A stretch of DNA of 64,000 nt from Haloferax sp. Q22 (GCF_001482285.1 NZ_LOEP01000014.1:62001-126000), one strand, 5' to 3'; shown: positions 32,572-44,221, counted from the first letter of the stretch. The notes: generated by a model not told the origin, from the letters alone. Numbers and translations are program-made.

Positions 32572-34038
32572 TTAGTCCATCCCGCTCGATAGCTCCACGT
32601 CGTCGTTCTCTAACTCGCCGCCGGCCGGCGTCCCGCGGACGTCGCCCTCACGCCACGTTCCCCGGCGGAACCAGAGCCACGCGATGAGCGCGCCCACGAC
32701 GTTCGAGACGAAGAACGCAATCCAGATGCCTCGCACGTCGGTGCTTCCGAGGAACCAGAAGTCGGTCGGCAGGAGCCCCTGCGACGCGACGAAGGCGACC
32801 GGAAGCCGGATACCGGCGAGCGCGACGACCGATATCACCGCGGCGATGAGCGTCTTGCCTGCGCCCCGGAAGCCGCCGGTGAACGCCCGCATGATGCCGA
32901 TGAAGCCGAACGACAGCGAGACGTACCGCAGGAACTGCGCGCCCACGTCGAGGACCGCAGCATCGGTGGTGAACACCGAGACGATGGGCTCAGGAACGAG
33001 GAAGATGGCGAGTCCGAGCAGGCCGAGGACGAAGAACAATCCCTTGGCTGCGACGTAGTTCGCCTGCTCGGCGCGGTCGTACTTCCCCGCGCCGATGTTC
33101 TGGCCGGACATCGTCTCGACGCCGCGCGCGACGGCGATGGCCGGGAGAAAGATAACCGAGAACACCCGGGTGCCGATGCCGAACGCCGCGACGACGGAGG
33201 TCGAAAACAGGCCGACGACGATGAGAAGTGCGTTGATAGAGAGCGCGCGACCCGTCCCCTCGATGCTGGCCGGGATGCCGATGCGGAGAATCTTCCGCAG
33301 GTACCGGAAGTCCGGGCGCATGTCCGTGAGGTGAATCTGGATGCCTCTGGTGCCCGACACCATGATGGCGATGCCGACGACCATCGCGAGGACCCGCGAG
33401 ATGACGGTGGCGATGGCCGCGCCCTGAATCCCAAGTTCGGGGAACTGGATCGGCCCCAGCGCCCAGCCGTTGATGAAAAACGGGTCGAGGACGACGTTGA
33501 GGACGACGGTCCCGAACATCACGAGCATCGGGGTGATGGTGTCGCCCGCCCCGCGCATCAGCGAGATGAACACGAAGAAGCCGAACATGAACGGCAGGCC
33601 GAGCGCGATGACCTGCATGTAGGCCGTCGCGCCCGGGAGTACGTCCGGCGAGGCCCCGAGGAAATCGAGGAACGGACGGACGAGGGGGTAGCCGACCGCG
33701 CCGAGCACCACGGACCCGAGAAACGCGAACGTGACGGTCTGGGAGGCCGCGTACTCGGCTTTGTCCGTCTCGTCGGCCCCAGTGTGTTGGGCGACGAGGA
33801 CGCTCCCGGCGACGGACAGTCCCATCCCGAGCGAGATGAGGAGGAACACCATCGGGAAGGCGAACGAGATGGCCGCGAGAGCCTCCGTGGAGTACTGGCC
33901 GAGCCAGAACGTGTCCGCGAGGTTGTACGCCGTCTGGAGGAGGTTCGTGACGACGATGGGGAGCGACAGGTAGAGAAGCGGCCTGACGATGCCGCCCTCG
34001 GTGAGATTGAGTTCCTCTTGTCCCTTGAACAGGCTCAT
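32572..34038 (-). CDS. MATE family multidrug/metabolite efflux transporter
   Basis: A 488-residue MATE exporter with about 12 membrane helices in two homologous halves. It starts 'MSLFKGQEELNLTEGGIVRPLLYLSLPIVVTNLLQTAYNLADTFWLG', with the family's first helix and the N-terminal cavity; 'LMRGAGDTITPMLVMFGTVVLNVVLDPFFI' and 'AFTGGFRGAGKTLIAAVISVVALAGIRLPVAF' mark the matching helices. It should exchange sodium or protons for a toxic cation or metabolite. The start overlaps the stop of the TetR gene by four bases, so the pair form one regulated operon. Confidence 0.93.
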   Translation of the reverse strand: MSLFKGQEELNLTEGGIVRPLLYLSLPIVVTNLLQTAYNLADTFWLGQYSTEALAAISFAFPMVFLLISLGMGLSVAGSVLVAQHTGADETDKAEYAASQTVTFAFLGSVVLGAVGYPLVRPFLDFLGASPDVLPGATAYMQVIALGLPFMFGFFVFISLMRGAGDTITPMLVMFGTVVLNVVLDPFFINGWALGPIQFPELGIQGAAIATVISRVLAMVVGIAIMVSGTRGIQIHLTDMRPDFRYLRKILRIGIPASIEGTGRALSINALLIVVGLFSTSVVAAFGIGTRVFSVIFLPAIAVARGVETMSGQNIGAGKYDRAEQANYVAAKGLFFVLGLLGLAIFLVPEPIVSVFTTDAAVLDVGAQFLRYVSLSFGFIGIMRAFTGGFRGAGKTLIAAVISVVALAGIRLPVAFVASQGLLPTDFWFLGSTDVRGIWIAFFVSNVVGALIAWLWFRRGTWREGDVRGTPAGGELENDDVELSSGMD

Positions 34039-34625
34039 CGCTCCACCTCCGCGCCCGGCGTCCAGCCGAGGTGGAGTTCGAGGGCGTCCTCGACGACCCG
34101 CCGGGTCTCAGCGGGGTGTTCGCCGAGCGCGACGGCGCGGGCGTGTGCGCCGTTGCTCATGGTCGTGACGAGCCGCGCAATCTCCGCCGGGTCGGCCTCG
34201 TCGAACGCCCCGGATTCGACGCCGTCGCGGACGATGTCGGCGACGGTTCCGCGCATCACGTCGTCGAGGTCGAGGAAGCGCTCGCGGAACAGCTCGTGGT
34301 AGGGCGCTTGCGCCTTCAACTCCATGAGCGCCACGGGGAAGCCGTCGACGTCGGGCACCTCGGGGTTGAACACCGCGTCGAGAACCGCGTCGAGCCGCTT
34401 TCGCGGGTCGGACGCGCCGCACGACAACTTCGACTCGAATCGCTCGATTCGGTCGTCGAGGAAGGCGTTGAGGAGCTCCTCTTTCGTGTCGAAGTGGTAG
34501 TGAATCGCGGCGCTCGTCACCGACGACTCGTCCGCGATTCGCTGCATCGTCAGGCCGGCGTACCCGTGTTCGCAGAGCGCCCGGTTGGTCGCTTCGAGTA
34601 TCTCGGCCCTGGTCTCTGCGTCCAT
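34035..34625 (-). CDS. TetR/AcrR family repressor of the MATE pump
   Basis: A 196-residue TetR-type regulator. The N-terminal helix-turn-helix reads 'ILEATNRALCEHGYAGLTMQRIADESSVTSAAIHYHFDTKEELL', and the C-terminal half is the ligand pocket and dimer interface. It precedes the MATE gene with an ATGA overlap, so it is translated with it. A perfect 14-bp palindrome about 16 bp before the start codon, over the core promoter, is a likely operator: the protein would repress both genes until a pump substrate binds. Confidence 0.92.
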   Translation of the reverse strand: MDAETRAEILEATNRALCEHGYAGLTMQRIADESSVTSAAIHYHFDTKEELLNAFLDDRIERFESKLSCGASDPRKRLDAVLDAVFNPEVPDVDGFPVALMELKAQAPYHELFRERFLDLDDVMRGTVADIVRDGVESGAFDEADPAEIARLVTTMSNGAHARAVALGEHPAETRRVVEDALELHLGWTPGAEVER

Positions 34626-34640
34626 CTTCTGTCCCGGCTT

Positions 34641-34654
34641 ACTGACCGGTCAGT
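34641..34654. promoter_or_regulatory. Palindromic TetR operator over the operon promoter
   Basis: ACTGACCGGTCAGT is a perfect 14-bp palindrome. It lies 16-29 bp before the TetR start codon, directly beside the TATA-like ttaa on the minus strand (34655-34658), so protein bound there would block transcription. The half-site and size match TetR-family operators. Confidence 0.68.
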
Positions 34655-34717
34655 TAAGAGACTTTGGACCGCCAAACCCTTCGTTAGGGCGACTCACGGC
34701 CGGCCGTCTGCCAGAGT

Positions 34718-34725
34718 TTCTAAGT
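34718..34725 (+). promoter_or_regulatory. TATA-like element for the histidine kinase gene
   Basis: The sequence tttctaag is centred about 29 nt before the GTG at 34750, supporting leaderless transcription and that GTG as start. Confidence 0.5.
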
Positions 34726-34749
34726 GGCTGACCCGGGTACTCGAGTGTA

Positions 34750-36792
34750 GTGCCTCTCTCACTGTCACCGTACGTGGGTGCGCTTCTGCTCGCGACCGTG
34801 ATTTCCGCCTGGGTCGCGAGCTACGGCTGGCAGTACCACGACGAACCGACCGGGCGGTGGTTCGTCGCCCTCGCTCTGAGCGCCGGCGGTTGGTCGCTGT
34901 TCGAGGCGTTTTACCTCCTCGCCGACTCGGTGTCCGTCCGCCTCCTGTGGTTCGTTCTCGTCTTGATACCCGCGGAGGCGACGATCTTTTTCACCCTGCT
35001 TTTCGCCCTCGAAATCGCGGGCTACGAGCGGTTGGTCTCTCGCCGCACCGCCACGCTGTTCGCCGTGTGGCCCACGTTGACCGTCGTGGGGGCGGTAACG
35101 AACGCGCTCGGACTCCACGCGCTGCTGTGGGAGTCGCTGTCGTTTTCGACCACCGGTGGAATTACGACGGCCGATGTCGTCTATGGACCGCTGTTCTGGG
35201 TGGATATTGTCTACAGCTACGTCGCGGTCGGGGCCGCGCTCGTCGCCCTCGGAATTCACTGCCTGCGGAGCCGACAGATATACCGAAAGCAAGCGCTCCT
35301 CCTGTTCGTCGCGGTTCTCGTTCCCCCCATCGTCGGCGCGGTGTATCTCGTGGTACCGTTCTCGCCCGCGAACCCCATCGCCATCTCGTTCGCCGCCACG
35401 TCGTCGCTGCTCGCCGTCGGACTCTCGCGGTACCGAATCCTCGATATCAGCCCCATCGCGCGGGACCTCGTCATCGAGCGGATGGCCGACCCCGTCATCG
35501 TCGTCGACCGGAAGGGCCGGTTGGCCGACACTAACCCGTCGGCGAGGGCACTTTTCGACGTGGAGTCCTCGTCGCTGGGGGCCCCCGTGGCCGACGTGTT
35601 CGACGTGGAGGCCGCCGAGGCCCTCGAAATCGGAGGGGAGCTCCGGGTCGTCGACGACAACGGCGAGGCGCGCTACTTCGAGGTCGACAGGTCGGCCGTG
35701 ACCGACGGCCGGGACGCGGTTCGCGGCCACCTGCACATCCTCCACGACATCACCGAGCGCCGCGTCCGCGAGCGGTGGTTCCGCGCGCTCACGGAGAACG
35801 CCTCCGACCTCATCTTCGTCCTCGACGCCGACGGCTCGGTCAGCTACCTGAGCGACTCGGCCGCCCAGACGCTCGGCACCGACGAGGACCCGAGCGAGGT
35901 GCAGACGCTCGCGCGGTTCCTCCACCCCGACGACGAGGACGCCGCCGTCGAGACGTTCCGGGAGGCGGTGGCGCGCCCCGACGAGGACGCCACCGCCGAA
36001 CTCCGGTTCCGCAGTTCGACCCGCGGGTGGCGCGTCTTCAGCGTCCGGTGTCGGAACCTCCTCGACGACCCCGTTGTCGGCGGCGTCGTCGTCAACGCCC
36101 ACGACGTGACCGACCGGCGAAAACACGAACAACAGCTCGAAACGTTCGCAAACGTTGTCTCGCACGACCTGCGCAACCCGCTGAACGTGGCGGAGGGCTA
36201 CCTCGACTTGGTGAAGGAGGCAGAGCGCCCCGACCCGGACCACGTCGAGCGAATCGAGGCAGCCCACGAGCGCATGGGCGAGATTATCACCGACGTGCTC
36301 GCACTCGCTCGCGGCGGCACGGTCGACGAGCGCGAGACGGTCTCGCTCGACGCCGTCGCGACCGAGGCGTGGGCGAACGTCGACACCAAATCGGCCGCGC
36401 TCGAGGTGGCCGAAAGCGCGTCGTTCGCGGCGGACCGGACTCGGCTCCTCCAGCTTTTCGAGAACCTGTTTCGAAATTCCATCGAACACGTCGGCGACGG
36501 CGTGACCGTCACCGTCGGCCGACTCGACGACGACGCGGGCTTCTACGTCGAGGACGACGGCCCCGGCGTCCCGCCGGCGGACCGCCCGAAGCTCTTTGAA
36601 TCCGGCTTCACGACCGCGGCCGACGGCACCGGCTTCGGTCTCGCAATCGTCCGCACCATCGCCGACGCTCACGACTGGTCGGTCGGATACGAGGACGCCG
36701 CGGACGCCGGCGCGCGGTTCGTGATTCGGGGCGTCGAACCCGCCGAGAACTCGGCGGCGGAGGCGGACGCGGCGTCGGCTGACGACGCCTGA
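34750..36792 (+). CDS. Membrane histidine kinase with 7TM sensor and two PAS domains
   Basis: A 680-residue sensor kinase starting at GTG 34750. Residues about 1-220 contain seven hydrophobic segments of the archaeal N-terminal 7TM type. A first PAS domain (about 240-340, 'ERMADPVIVVDRKGRLADTNPSARALFDV') and a second (about 350-460, 'TENASDLIFVLDADGSVSYLSDSAAQTLG') follow. The HisKA domain has the phosphoacceptor His472 in 'VVSHDLRNPLNVAEGYLDL', and the HATPase has 'LLQLFENLFRNSIEH', 'FYVEDDGPGVPPADR' and 'GTGFGLAIVRTIADAHDWSVG'. All catalytic boxes are intact. No response regulator is adjacent. The signal is unknown. Confidence 0.93.
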   Translation: MPLSLSPYVGALLLATVISAWVASYGWQYHDEPTGRWFVALALSAGGWSLFEAFYLLADSVSVRLLWFVLVLIPAEATIFFTLLFALEIAGYERLVSRRTATLFAVWPTLTVVGAVTNALGLHALLWESLSFSTTGGITTADVVYGPLFWVDIVYSYVAVGAALVALGIHCLRSRQIYRKQALLLFVAVLVPPIVGAVYLVVPFSPANPIAISFAATSSLLAVGLSRYRILDISPIARDLVIERMADPVIVVDRKGRLADTNPSARALFDVESSSLGAPVADVFDVEAAEALEIGGELRVVDDNGEARYFEVDRSAVTDGRDAVRGHLHILHDITERRVRERWFRALTENASDLIFVLDADGSVSYLSDSAAQTLGTDEDPSEVQTLARFLHPDDEDAAVETFREAVARPDEDATAELRFRSSTRGWRVFSVRCRNLLDDPVVGGVVVNAHDVTDRRKHEQQLETFANVVSHDLRNPLNVAEGYLDLVKEAERPDPDHVERIEAAHERMGEIITDVLALARGGTVDERETVSLDAVATEAWANVDTKSAALEVAESASFAADRTRLLQLFENLFRNSIEHVGDGVTVTVGRLDDDAGFYVEDDGPGVPPADRPKLFESGFTTAADGTGFGLAIVRTIADAHDWSVGYEDAADAGARFVIRGVEPAENSAAEADAASADDA

Positions 36793-36839
36793 CTACAGTC
36801 CCGACCGGGTCGCCGCCGGGATACTACCAGGTCACCGGA

Positions 36840-38003
36840 CTACCAGAAGCGGTTCTCGTCGAGCCGTCGCAGCGCCTCCTCGATGGTCGCCTCGTTGCGG
36901 GAGAAGGTAAACCGGACCCAGTCCGCGGACCCCTCGGTGTAGAAACTGCTCCCGGGGACAACCGCGACGCCGGCCTCGCGGACGAGTCGGTGCGCGAATT
37001 CGGTGTCGTCGCCGTCGCCCGGATAGCGCGTCAGCATGTAGTACGCGCCGTCCGGTTTCACGGGATCGAGGCCGACCTCTCGGAGCCCGTCGTACAGCAG
37101 TTCGCCGCGGCGCTCGTAGGAGTCCGAGAGGTCGTCGTAGTAGTCCGCCGGGAGCGACAGCGCTTCCACCCCGGCCCGCTGGAACGGCGTCGGCGCGCAG
37201 ATGCTCGTGTAGTCGTGGACCTTCCGGAGTTCGGCCGACAGTGGCTCAGGTGCGAGCGCGAACCCGACGCGCCAGCCCGTCACGGAGTACGTCTTCGACA
37301 TCCCCGTGCAGACGACGGTCCGGCCCGCGAGCCCGTCGATTTCGACGGGGCTGACGTAGTCGTCGTCGTAGACGATGTGCTCGTATATCTCGTCGGTGAC
37401 GACGACGAGGTCTTCCTCGGCGGCGACCTCCGCGACGAGTTCGAGTTCGTCGGGCGAAAAGACGTTGCCCGTCGGGTTGTGCGGGTGGTTGAGAATCAGC
37501 ATCGACGCGTCTTCGGCGGCGTCCCACAGCGCGTCGGCGTCGAGTTCGAGGCCGTCGGTGATGTCGAGCGGCATCGGCTCTCCCCCGGCGAACTGGACGG
37601 CCGGGATGTAGCTCTCGTAGGTCGGCTCGAAGTAGATGACGCCGTCGCCGGGGTCGCAGAGCGCGAGGAGCGTCGAGACCACCGCCTCGCTCGTCCCGGT
37701 GGTGATTGTGACCTCCGTTTCGGGGTCGTAACGGACGCCCTTCCACTCGGCGTAGCGTTCCGAGACCGCCTCGCGGAGTTCCGGCAGCCCCCACGTAATG
37801 GTGTACTGGCTCGACGTGTCGATTGCGCCTTTGGCCGCCTCCTTCACGCTTGCCGGCGTCTCGTCCTCGTCGGGGATGCCCTGCGAGAGGTTGATGGCAT
37901 CGTGTTCGTGCGCCTCGCGGGTCATCTCTCGGATGACGGACTCGCGGGTTCCCGCGACGCGCTCGCTCCCGATGGGCCGGGAGAACGCGGTCGGATGTGG
38001 CAT
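36840..38003 (-). CDS. PLP-dependent aminotransferase class I/II
   Basis: A 387-residue fold-type I aminotransferase. Features include 'INLSQGIPDEDETPASVKEAAKGAI' near the N-terminus, 'NHPHNPTGNVFSPDELELVAEVA', 'VVTDEIYEHIVYDDDY' and the PLP-binding lysine in 'VVCTGMSKTYSVTGWRVGFALA'. It transfers amino groups between an amino acid and 2-oxoglutarate or a similar keto acid; the closest functional class (aspartate, aromatic or kynurenine type) cannot be fixed by eye. The frame continues 15 codons upstream to 38048, but the ATG at 38003 (MPHPTAFSRPIGSERVAGTRESVIREMT) is the family start. It is divergent from acs and monocistronic. Confidence 0.9.
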   Translation of the reverse strand: MPHPTAFSRPIGSERVAGTRESVIREMTREAHEHDAINLSQGIPDEDETPASVKEAAKGAIDTSSQYTITWGLPELREAVSERYAEWKGVRYDPETEVTITTGTSEAVVSTLLALCDPGDGVIYFEPTYESYIPAVQFAGGEPMPLDITDGLELDADALWDAAEDASMLILNHPHNPTGNVFSPDELELVAEVAAEEDLVVVTDEIYEHIVYDDDYVSPVEIDGLAGRTVVCTGMSKTYSVTGWRVGFALAPEPLSAELRKVHDYTSICAPTPFQRAGVEALSLPADYYDDLSDSYERRGELLYDGLREVGLDPVKPDGAYYMLTRYPGDGDDTEFAHRLVREAGVAVVPGSSFYTEGSADWVRFTFSRNEATIEEALRRLDENRFW

Positions 38004-38111
38004 ACGTGGGCTGGGACTGGCTGACACAAGAAGCTTGGCGGACGCCATCGGTAGCCCGAGTCACGCACACCGACGAACGTTTTAATGCGATGAGGCCGAC
38101 GTAACTCCTGT

Positions 38112-40064
38112 ATGTCGAACCGTCGTGGGCCGGACTTCGAAACGAGGATGGCCGAAGACGAGGAGATACCGCCTCCGGCGTCGTTCGTCGAACAGGCCAC
38201 CGTCACCGACGGCACCGTCTACGACGAGTTCGAGGAGAACTGGCCCGGCTGCTGGGAGCGAGCGGCGGCGACGCTTGACTGGTTCGACTCCTACGAGTCG
38301 GTCCTTCCCGACGACGAACCCCCGTTCGAGTGGTTCGACGGGGGGACGCTGAACGCCTGCTACAACTGTCTCGACCGCCACGTCCAAACCGGGGCGAAGA
38401 ACCGCGTCGCCATCAAGTGGGAGAGCCACCTCGGCGAGACGCGGACGTACACGTATCAGGACCTCTACCGCGAGGTCAACGAGTTCGCCGCCGCGCTCCG
38501 CGCGCAGGGCGTCGAGGAGGACGACGTGGTCACGCTCTACATGCCGATGATTCCGGAACTCCCCATCGCCATGCTGGCGTGCGCCCGCATCGGCGCGCCG
38601 CACAACGTCGTCTTCGCGGGACTGTCGGCGGACGCGTTGGCGACCCGACTGGAGAGCGCGGACTCGGCGTTCCTCGTCACCTGTGACGGCTACTACCGGA
38701 GAGGGAGCGCCATCTACCTGAAGAGCAAGGCCGACGACGCCCGTCTCAAGGCCGCCCACGACCTCGAGGAGATGGTCGTCGTCGAGCACCTCGGCGAGAC
38801 CGAACATCTCGGAACGGGACAGCACACCTACGACGAACTGGTCGACGCCCACGCCGGTGCGGAGGTCGACCCGGTCGAACGGGCGGCCGACGACGTGCTG
38901 TTTCTCATCCACACGTCGGGGACCACCGGCGAACCGAAACGAGTCGAACACGTCACCGGCGGCTACCTCGCCCACGTCACGTGGACGTCGCAGACGGTGT
39001 TGGACCTCAAGCCCGAGGACACGTATCTCTCTACGGCGAACATCGGCTGGATTAGCGGCCACTCGTACGTCGTCTACGGGCCGCTGGCGCTCGGCACGAC
39101 GACGGTGATGTACGAGGGTACGCCGAACTACCCGGAGAAAGACCGCATCTGGGACCTCATCGAAGAGAACGCCGTCGACGTGTTCTACACGGCTCCGACC
39201 GCGATTCGGTCGTTCATGAAGTGGGACACGTCGCTCCCGGCGTCGCGCGACCTGTCGAGTCTGCGCCTGCTCGGCACCGTTGGCGAACCCATCAACCCGC
39301 GCGCGTGGAAGTGGTACTACGAACACATCGGCGACGGGAACTGTCCCGTCGTGGACACGTGGTGGCAGACCGAGACCGGCGGTATGATGATAACCACTCT
39401 TCCGGGCGTCAAGAACATGAAACCCGGCACCGCCGGGCCGCCGCTGCCGGGCGTTGGCGCTCGGGTCGTGGACGGCCGCGGCGAGGAGGTTCCTGCGAAC
39501 GAGGCCGGCTATCTCGTCCTTACGCGCCCGTGGCCCGGCATGCCGCTCGCGCTCCGACACGGCCACCGATGGGGTGAAGAGGCGGCGAAGCTCGACGTGG
39601 ACGGCTGGCACTACTTCACCGGCGACGGCGCGAAAGTGGACGACGACGGCTATATCACCGTACTCGGGCGCGTTGACGACGTTATCAACGTCTCGGGTCA
39701 CCGCCTCGGAACGATGGAAATCGAGTCGGCCATCGTCGGCGTCGAGGGTGTCGTCGAGGCCGCCGTCGTCAGCGTCGATGACGCCGACACGGGTGGTATC
39801 CACGCGTACGTCACGCTGGAGACGAGCGTTGCCGGGGACGACGACCTCCGCGAGCGAATCGGCTCGCACGTCCGCGAGCGCATCGGTCCGATTGCCACGC
39901 CGGACGCCGTCATCTTCACACCCGACCTCCCGAAGACGCGGTCCGGGAAGATCATGCGCCGGTTTCTCGAGAACATCACCAACGGCGAGGAGTTCGGCGA
40001 CACGTCCGCGCTTCAGAACCCGGAAATCGTCGGCGAACTCGAATCCATCGTCCGAGACAGCTGA
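38112..40064 (+). CDS. acs: Acetyl-CoA synthetase (first copy)
   Basis: A 650-residue AMP-forming acetate-CoA ligase that makes acetyl-CoA from acetate, CoA and ATP through acetyl-AMP. The phosphate-binding motif is 'HTSGTTGEPKR', a variant with Arg instead of the usual Gly after PK. 'DTWWQTETGGMMITTLPGVKNMKPGTAGPPLPG' and the catalytic-domain hinge 'GRVDDVINVSGHRLGTMEIESA' are intact. Lys613 in 'TRSGKIMRRF' is the catalytic, often acetylated lysine. It is more divergent and has a shorter linker before the C-terminal domain than the second copy at 42173, with which it shares an 80-bp identical DNA tract. It may prefer another short acid such as propionate. Confidence 0.93.
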   Translation: MSNRRGPDFETRMAEDEEIPPPASFVEQATVTDGTVYDEFEENWPGCWERAAATLDWFDSYESVLPDDEPPFEWFDGGTLNACYNCLDRHVQTGAKNRVAIKWESHLGETRTYTYQDLYREVNEFAAALRAQGVEEDDVVTLYMPMIPELPIAMLACARIGAPHNVVFAGLSADALATRLESADSAFLVTCDGYYRRGSAIYLKSKADDARLKAAHDLEEMVVVEHLGETEHLGTGQHTYDELVDAHAGAEVDPVERAADDVLFLIHTSGTTGEPKRVEHVTGGYLAHVTWTSQTVLDLKPEDTYLSTANIGWISGHSYVVYGPLALGTTTVMYEGTPNYPEKDRIWDLIEENAVDVFYTAPTAIRSFMKWDTSLPASRDLSSLRLLGTVGEPINPRAWKWYYEHIGDGNCPVVDTWWQTETGGMMITTLPGVKNMKPGTAGPPLPGVGARVVDGRGEEVPANEAGYLVLTRPWPGMPLALRHGHRWGEEAAKLDVDGWHYFTGDGAKVDDDGYITVLGRVDDVINVSGHRLGTMEIESAIVGVEGVVEAAVVSVDDADTGGIHAYVTLETSVAGDDDLRERIGSHVRERIGPIATPDAVIFTPDLPKTRSGKIMRRFLENITNGEEFGDTSALQNPEIVGELESIVRDS

Positions 40065-40207
40065 CGACGTTTCGGATACTGCTACATACGCGAAATTTTG
40101 TTTCTGCCTCGGTGAGCGGTGCTCTTTCCTCTCCACTGGCTTCTCTGTGTGTCTACTTTCCTTTCACCGGAAGATTTAGTTCGCTCTTCGATATTATTCC
40201 GAAATGG

Positions 40208-41974
40208 ATGCCGGGCGGAGACTCCGAACCGACGCCGTTGTCCGCGGGTGGGTACGAGCAACTGCGACGGTCGACCGAGACGTACCGCGAGGACCTCGTG
40301 CTTCGACTCGGCGCGGAAGTCGGACTCACGCCGGCCGAGATGAGTCAGTTCGAACCCTCCCACGTGACCCAGCGGCGACACCGGGGAACGGAACTCTACT
40401 TTCTCGCCGTTCCGACCGACGGCCGGGAGGCGTACCTGCCGACCGAGGTCGAACACGACGTTCGCAAGTACGTCACGACGACCGACATCGACGAGACTGA
40501 ACGAGTGCTTCCGGTCACGCCGCGGCGTCTGCAGATGCTCGTGGCATCGGTCGGAACGCGGGCCGCCGAACGAACCGGTCGCGAGGGGTTGGCGGACGTT
40601 TCGACTCGCGACCTGCGTCGGCACTTCGCCCGAACGATGCTCGGTGATGGCGTCCCGCCGAGCGTCGTCATGCGAATCGGTGGATGGGACCGAATCGAGA
40701 GTCTCGCACCGCTCCTCGACGAACCGAGCGAAGACGAGGTGCTCGATGCGCTGTCGCCGGATGCCGTCGACAGTGGCGAGCGTCCCGCAGGCGGTGAATC
40801 CGACCGAGTGCGTCAGGTCGTCGAGACCGCCCGAAGCGTCGGGTCGGCACTCTCGGGGGTGAACACGCGAGGCGAGGTCGAACAGGCCGTCTGTGACGGA
40901 CTCGCCGATTCGAGCCACTACCGTTTCGCTTGGATAGCGTCGGACGAAACCGATGCGCGAGCGTCGCTCACCGTCGCCGGACTCGACGAGGAATCGCTCG
41001 AAGCGGTCCGCCGGTCGCTCGCCAGTCGAGACACGGACTTCGCTCGACGCGCGTGCGATACCGGTGCCGTGCAGACCGTGCGTATCGACCTGCCGCCGAA
41101 CTCCGAGAGCGGCCGCCTCGCTGTCGTCCCGCTGGTACACGGCGAAACCGCCTACGGCGCGCTCTACGTCGCGCTCGATGGCGAAGCGGTCCCCGACGCC
41201 GAGGCGGACGTGCTGGTGACGCTGGGTCGCCACGTCGGACAGGCAATCGCCGCCGCGGAGCGTCGGAAGCTACTCCTCGCCGACACCGTCGTTCAACTGG
41301 AGTTCGAATCATCGGACCAACAGGACGTGCTCGTCGGACTCTCCGCGGACCTCGGTTGTTCGGTTCGACTCCGCGGCGTCGTTCCTATCGAGGAGCGGTC
41401 GTTGCTGTGCTTTCTCACCGTTCGGGGGGCGACGACGGACGCGGTGTTTGACAAGTTACAAACGACACCAGCAGTCGAACACATCCGCCTCATCCGCGAC
41501 CGGGGAACGGAGTCACTCCTCGAAGTCGCGCTCTCCACGGGGTCGACGATTACGACGCTCACGTCCTACGACGGAACCGTCTCGCGGTTCGTCGCGGAGG
41601 ACGGCGTGGCCCGTCTCGTCGGCGAATTTTCGAACGAAGCGCCGCTCCGAGACGTGATGTCCGACCTGACCGACGCGTATCCCGCCACCGAACTCGTCTC
41701 GAAACAGGAGGTCGAACAGCCCACGCGAAACACCGCCGACTTTCGGGAGTCGCTCGTGGCGCGACTCACAGACAAGCAGCAGTCCGTCCTGCGAGCGGCC
41801 TATCTCGCCGGGTACTTCGAGTGGCCCCGCGGTAGTACCGCCGAAGACCTCGCGGATTCGATAGACATCTCGTCGCCGACGCTCCACCAGCATCTCCGAA
41901 CCGCACAGCAGAAACTCATGACTGCGTTCTTCGACGACGACAGCGACGAACACACTTCGACCCTAAACCCTTAG
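40208..41974 (+). CDS. Regulator combining a degenerate tyrosine-recombinase domain, GAF-like domain and HTH-10
   Basis: A 588-residue transcription regulator. Residues about 10-180 have the layout of a tyrosine recombinase catalytic domain ('EDLVLRLGAEVGLTPAEMSQFEPSHV', 'VSTRDLRRHFARTMLGDGVPPSVVMRIGGWDRIESLAPLL'), but the first Arg, the HxxR histidine, the 'GH' histidine and the nucleophilic Tyr are all missing or replaced. A GAF-like sensor domain follows (about 190-380), then a Bat-associated region and the C-terminal HTH-10 'LTDKQQSVLRAAYLAGYFEWPRGSTAEDLADSIDISSPTLHQHLRTAQQKLM'. It sits between two acetyl-CoA synthetases on the same strand, so it probably regulates acetate genes. The ATG at 40208 is preferred over the upstream frame, which looks non-coding. 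Confidence 0.82.
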   Translation: MPGGDSEPTPLSAGGYEQLRRSTETYREDLVLRLGAEVGLTPAEMSQFEPSHVTQRRHRGTELYFLAVPTDGREAYLPTEVEHDVRKYVTTTDIDETERVLPVTPRRLQMLVASVGTRAAERTGREGLADVSTRDLRRHFARTMLGDGVPPSVVMRIGGWDRIESLAPLLDEPSEDEVLDALSPDAVDSGERPAGGESDRVRQVVETARSVGSALSGVNTRGEVEQAVCDGLADSSHYRFAWIASDETDARASLTVAGLDEESLEAVRRSLASRDTDFARRACDTGAVQTVRIDLPPNSESGRLAVVPLVHGETAYGALYVALDGEAVPDAEADVLVTLGRHVGQAIAAAERRKLLLADTVVQLEFESSDQQDVLVGLSADLGCSVRLRGVVPIEERSLLCFLTVRGATTDAVFDKLQTTPAVEHIRLIRDRGTESLLEVALSTGSTITTLTSYDGTVSRFVAEDGVARLVGEFSNEAPLRDVMSDLTDAYPATELVSKQEVEQPTRNTADFRESLVARLTDKQQSVLRAAYLAGYFEWPRGSTAEDLADSIDISSPTLHQHLRTAQQKLMTAFFDDDSDEHTSTLNP

Positions 41975-42172
41975 GCGTGCGAGCGGTTGGCACACGAACG
42001 TTCATTATTGACTGAAATATTATCAATACATTCCGACAGTAGTTCATTTCGTCTGTATTCCTTTCTTGGGCCTATCGCACCGAGTTTCGACTGCTATTCA
42101 TAATCATGATGTTAGCTTTCGATAATTAGTTATCCTACTTATGCCCCTTGTGGAGACTCGTTAACACGACAT
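41975..42172. promoter_or_regulatory. AT-rich promoter region of the second acs gene
   Basis: This 198-bp gap is strikingly AT-rich for the window. A TATA-like 'tacttatgc' at 42133-42141 lies about 35 nt before the ATG at 42173. Additional AT runs upstream (ttattgactgaaatattatc, 42004-42023) may bind the regulator encoded just upstream. Confidence 0.45.
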
Positions 42173-44167
<1,995 letters not shown>

Positions 44168-44221
44168 GCGGCCGCCTTCGGCCGCCCGTATCGAGTGTAA
44201 CTACGAGACGACCAACAATCT

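Noticed and set aside
38082-40136. 684-codon minus-strand frame opposite the first acetyl-CoA synthetase
   Set aside because: It is a mirror frame of a fully conserved enzyme. The same occurs opposite the second copy and several transporters.
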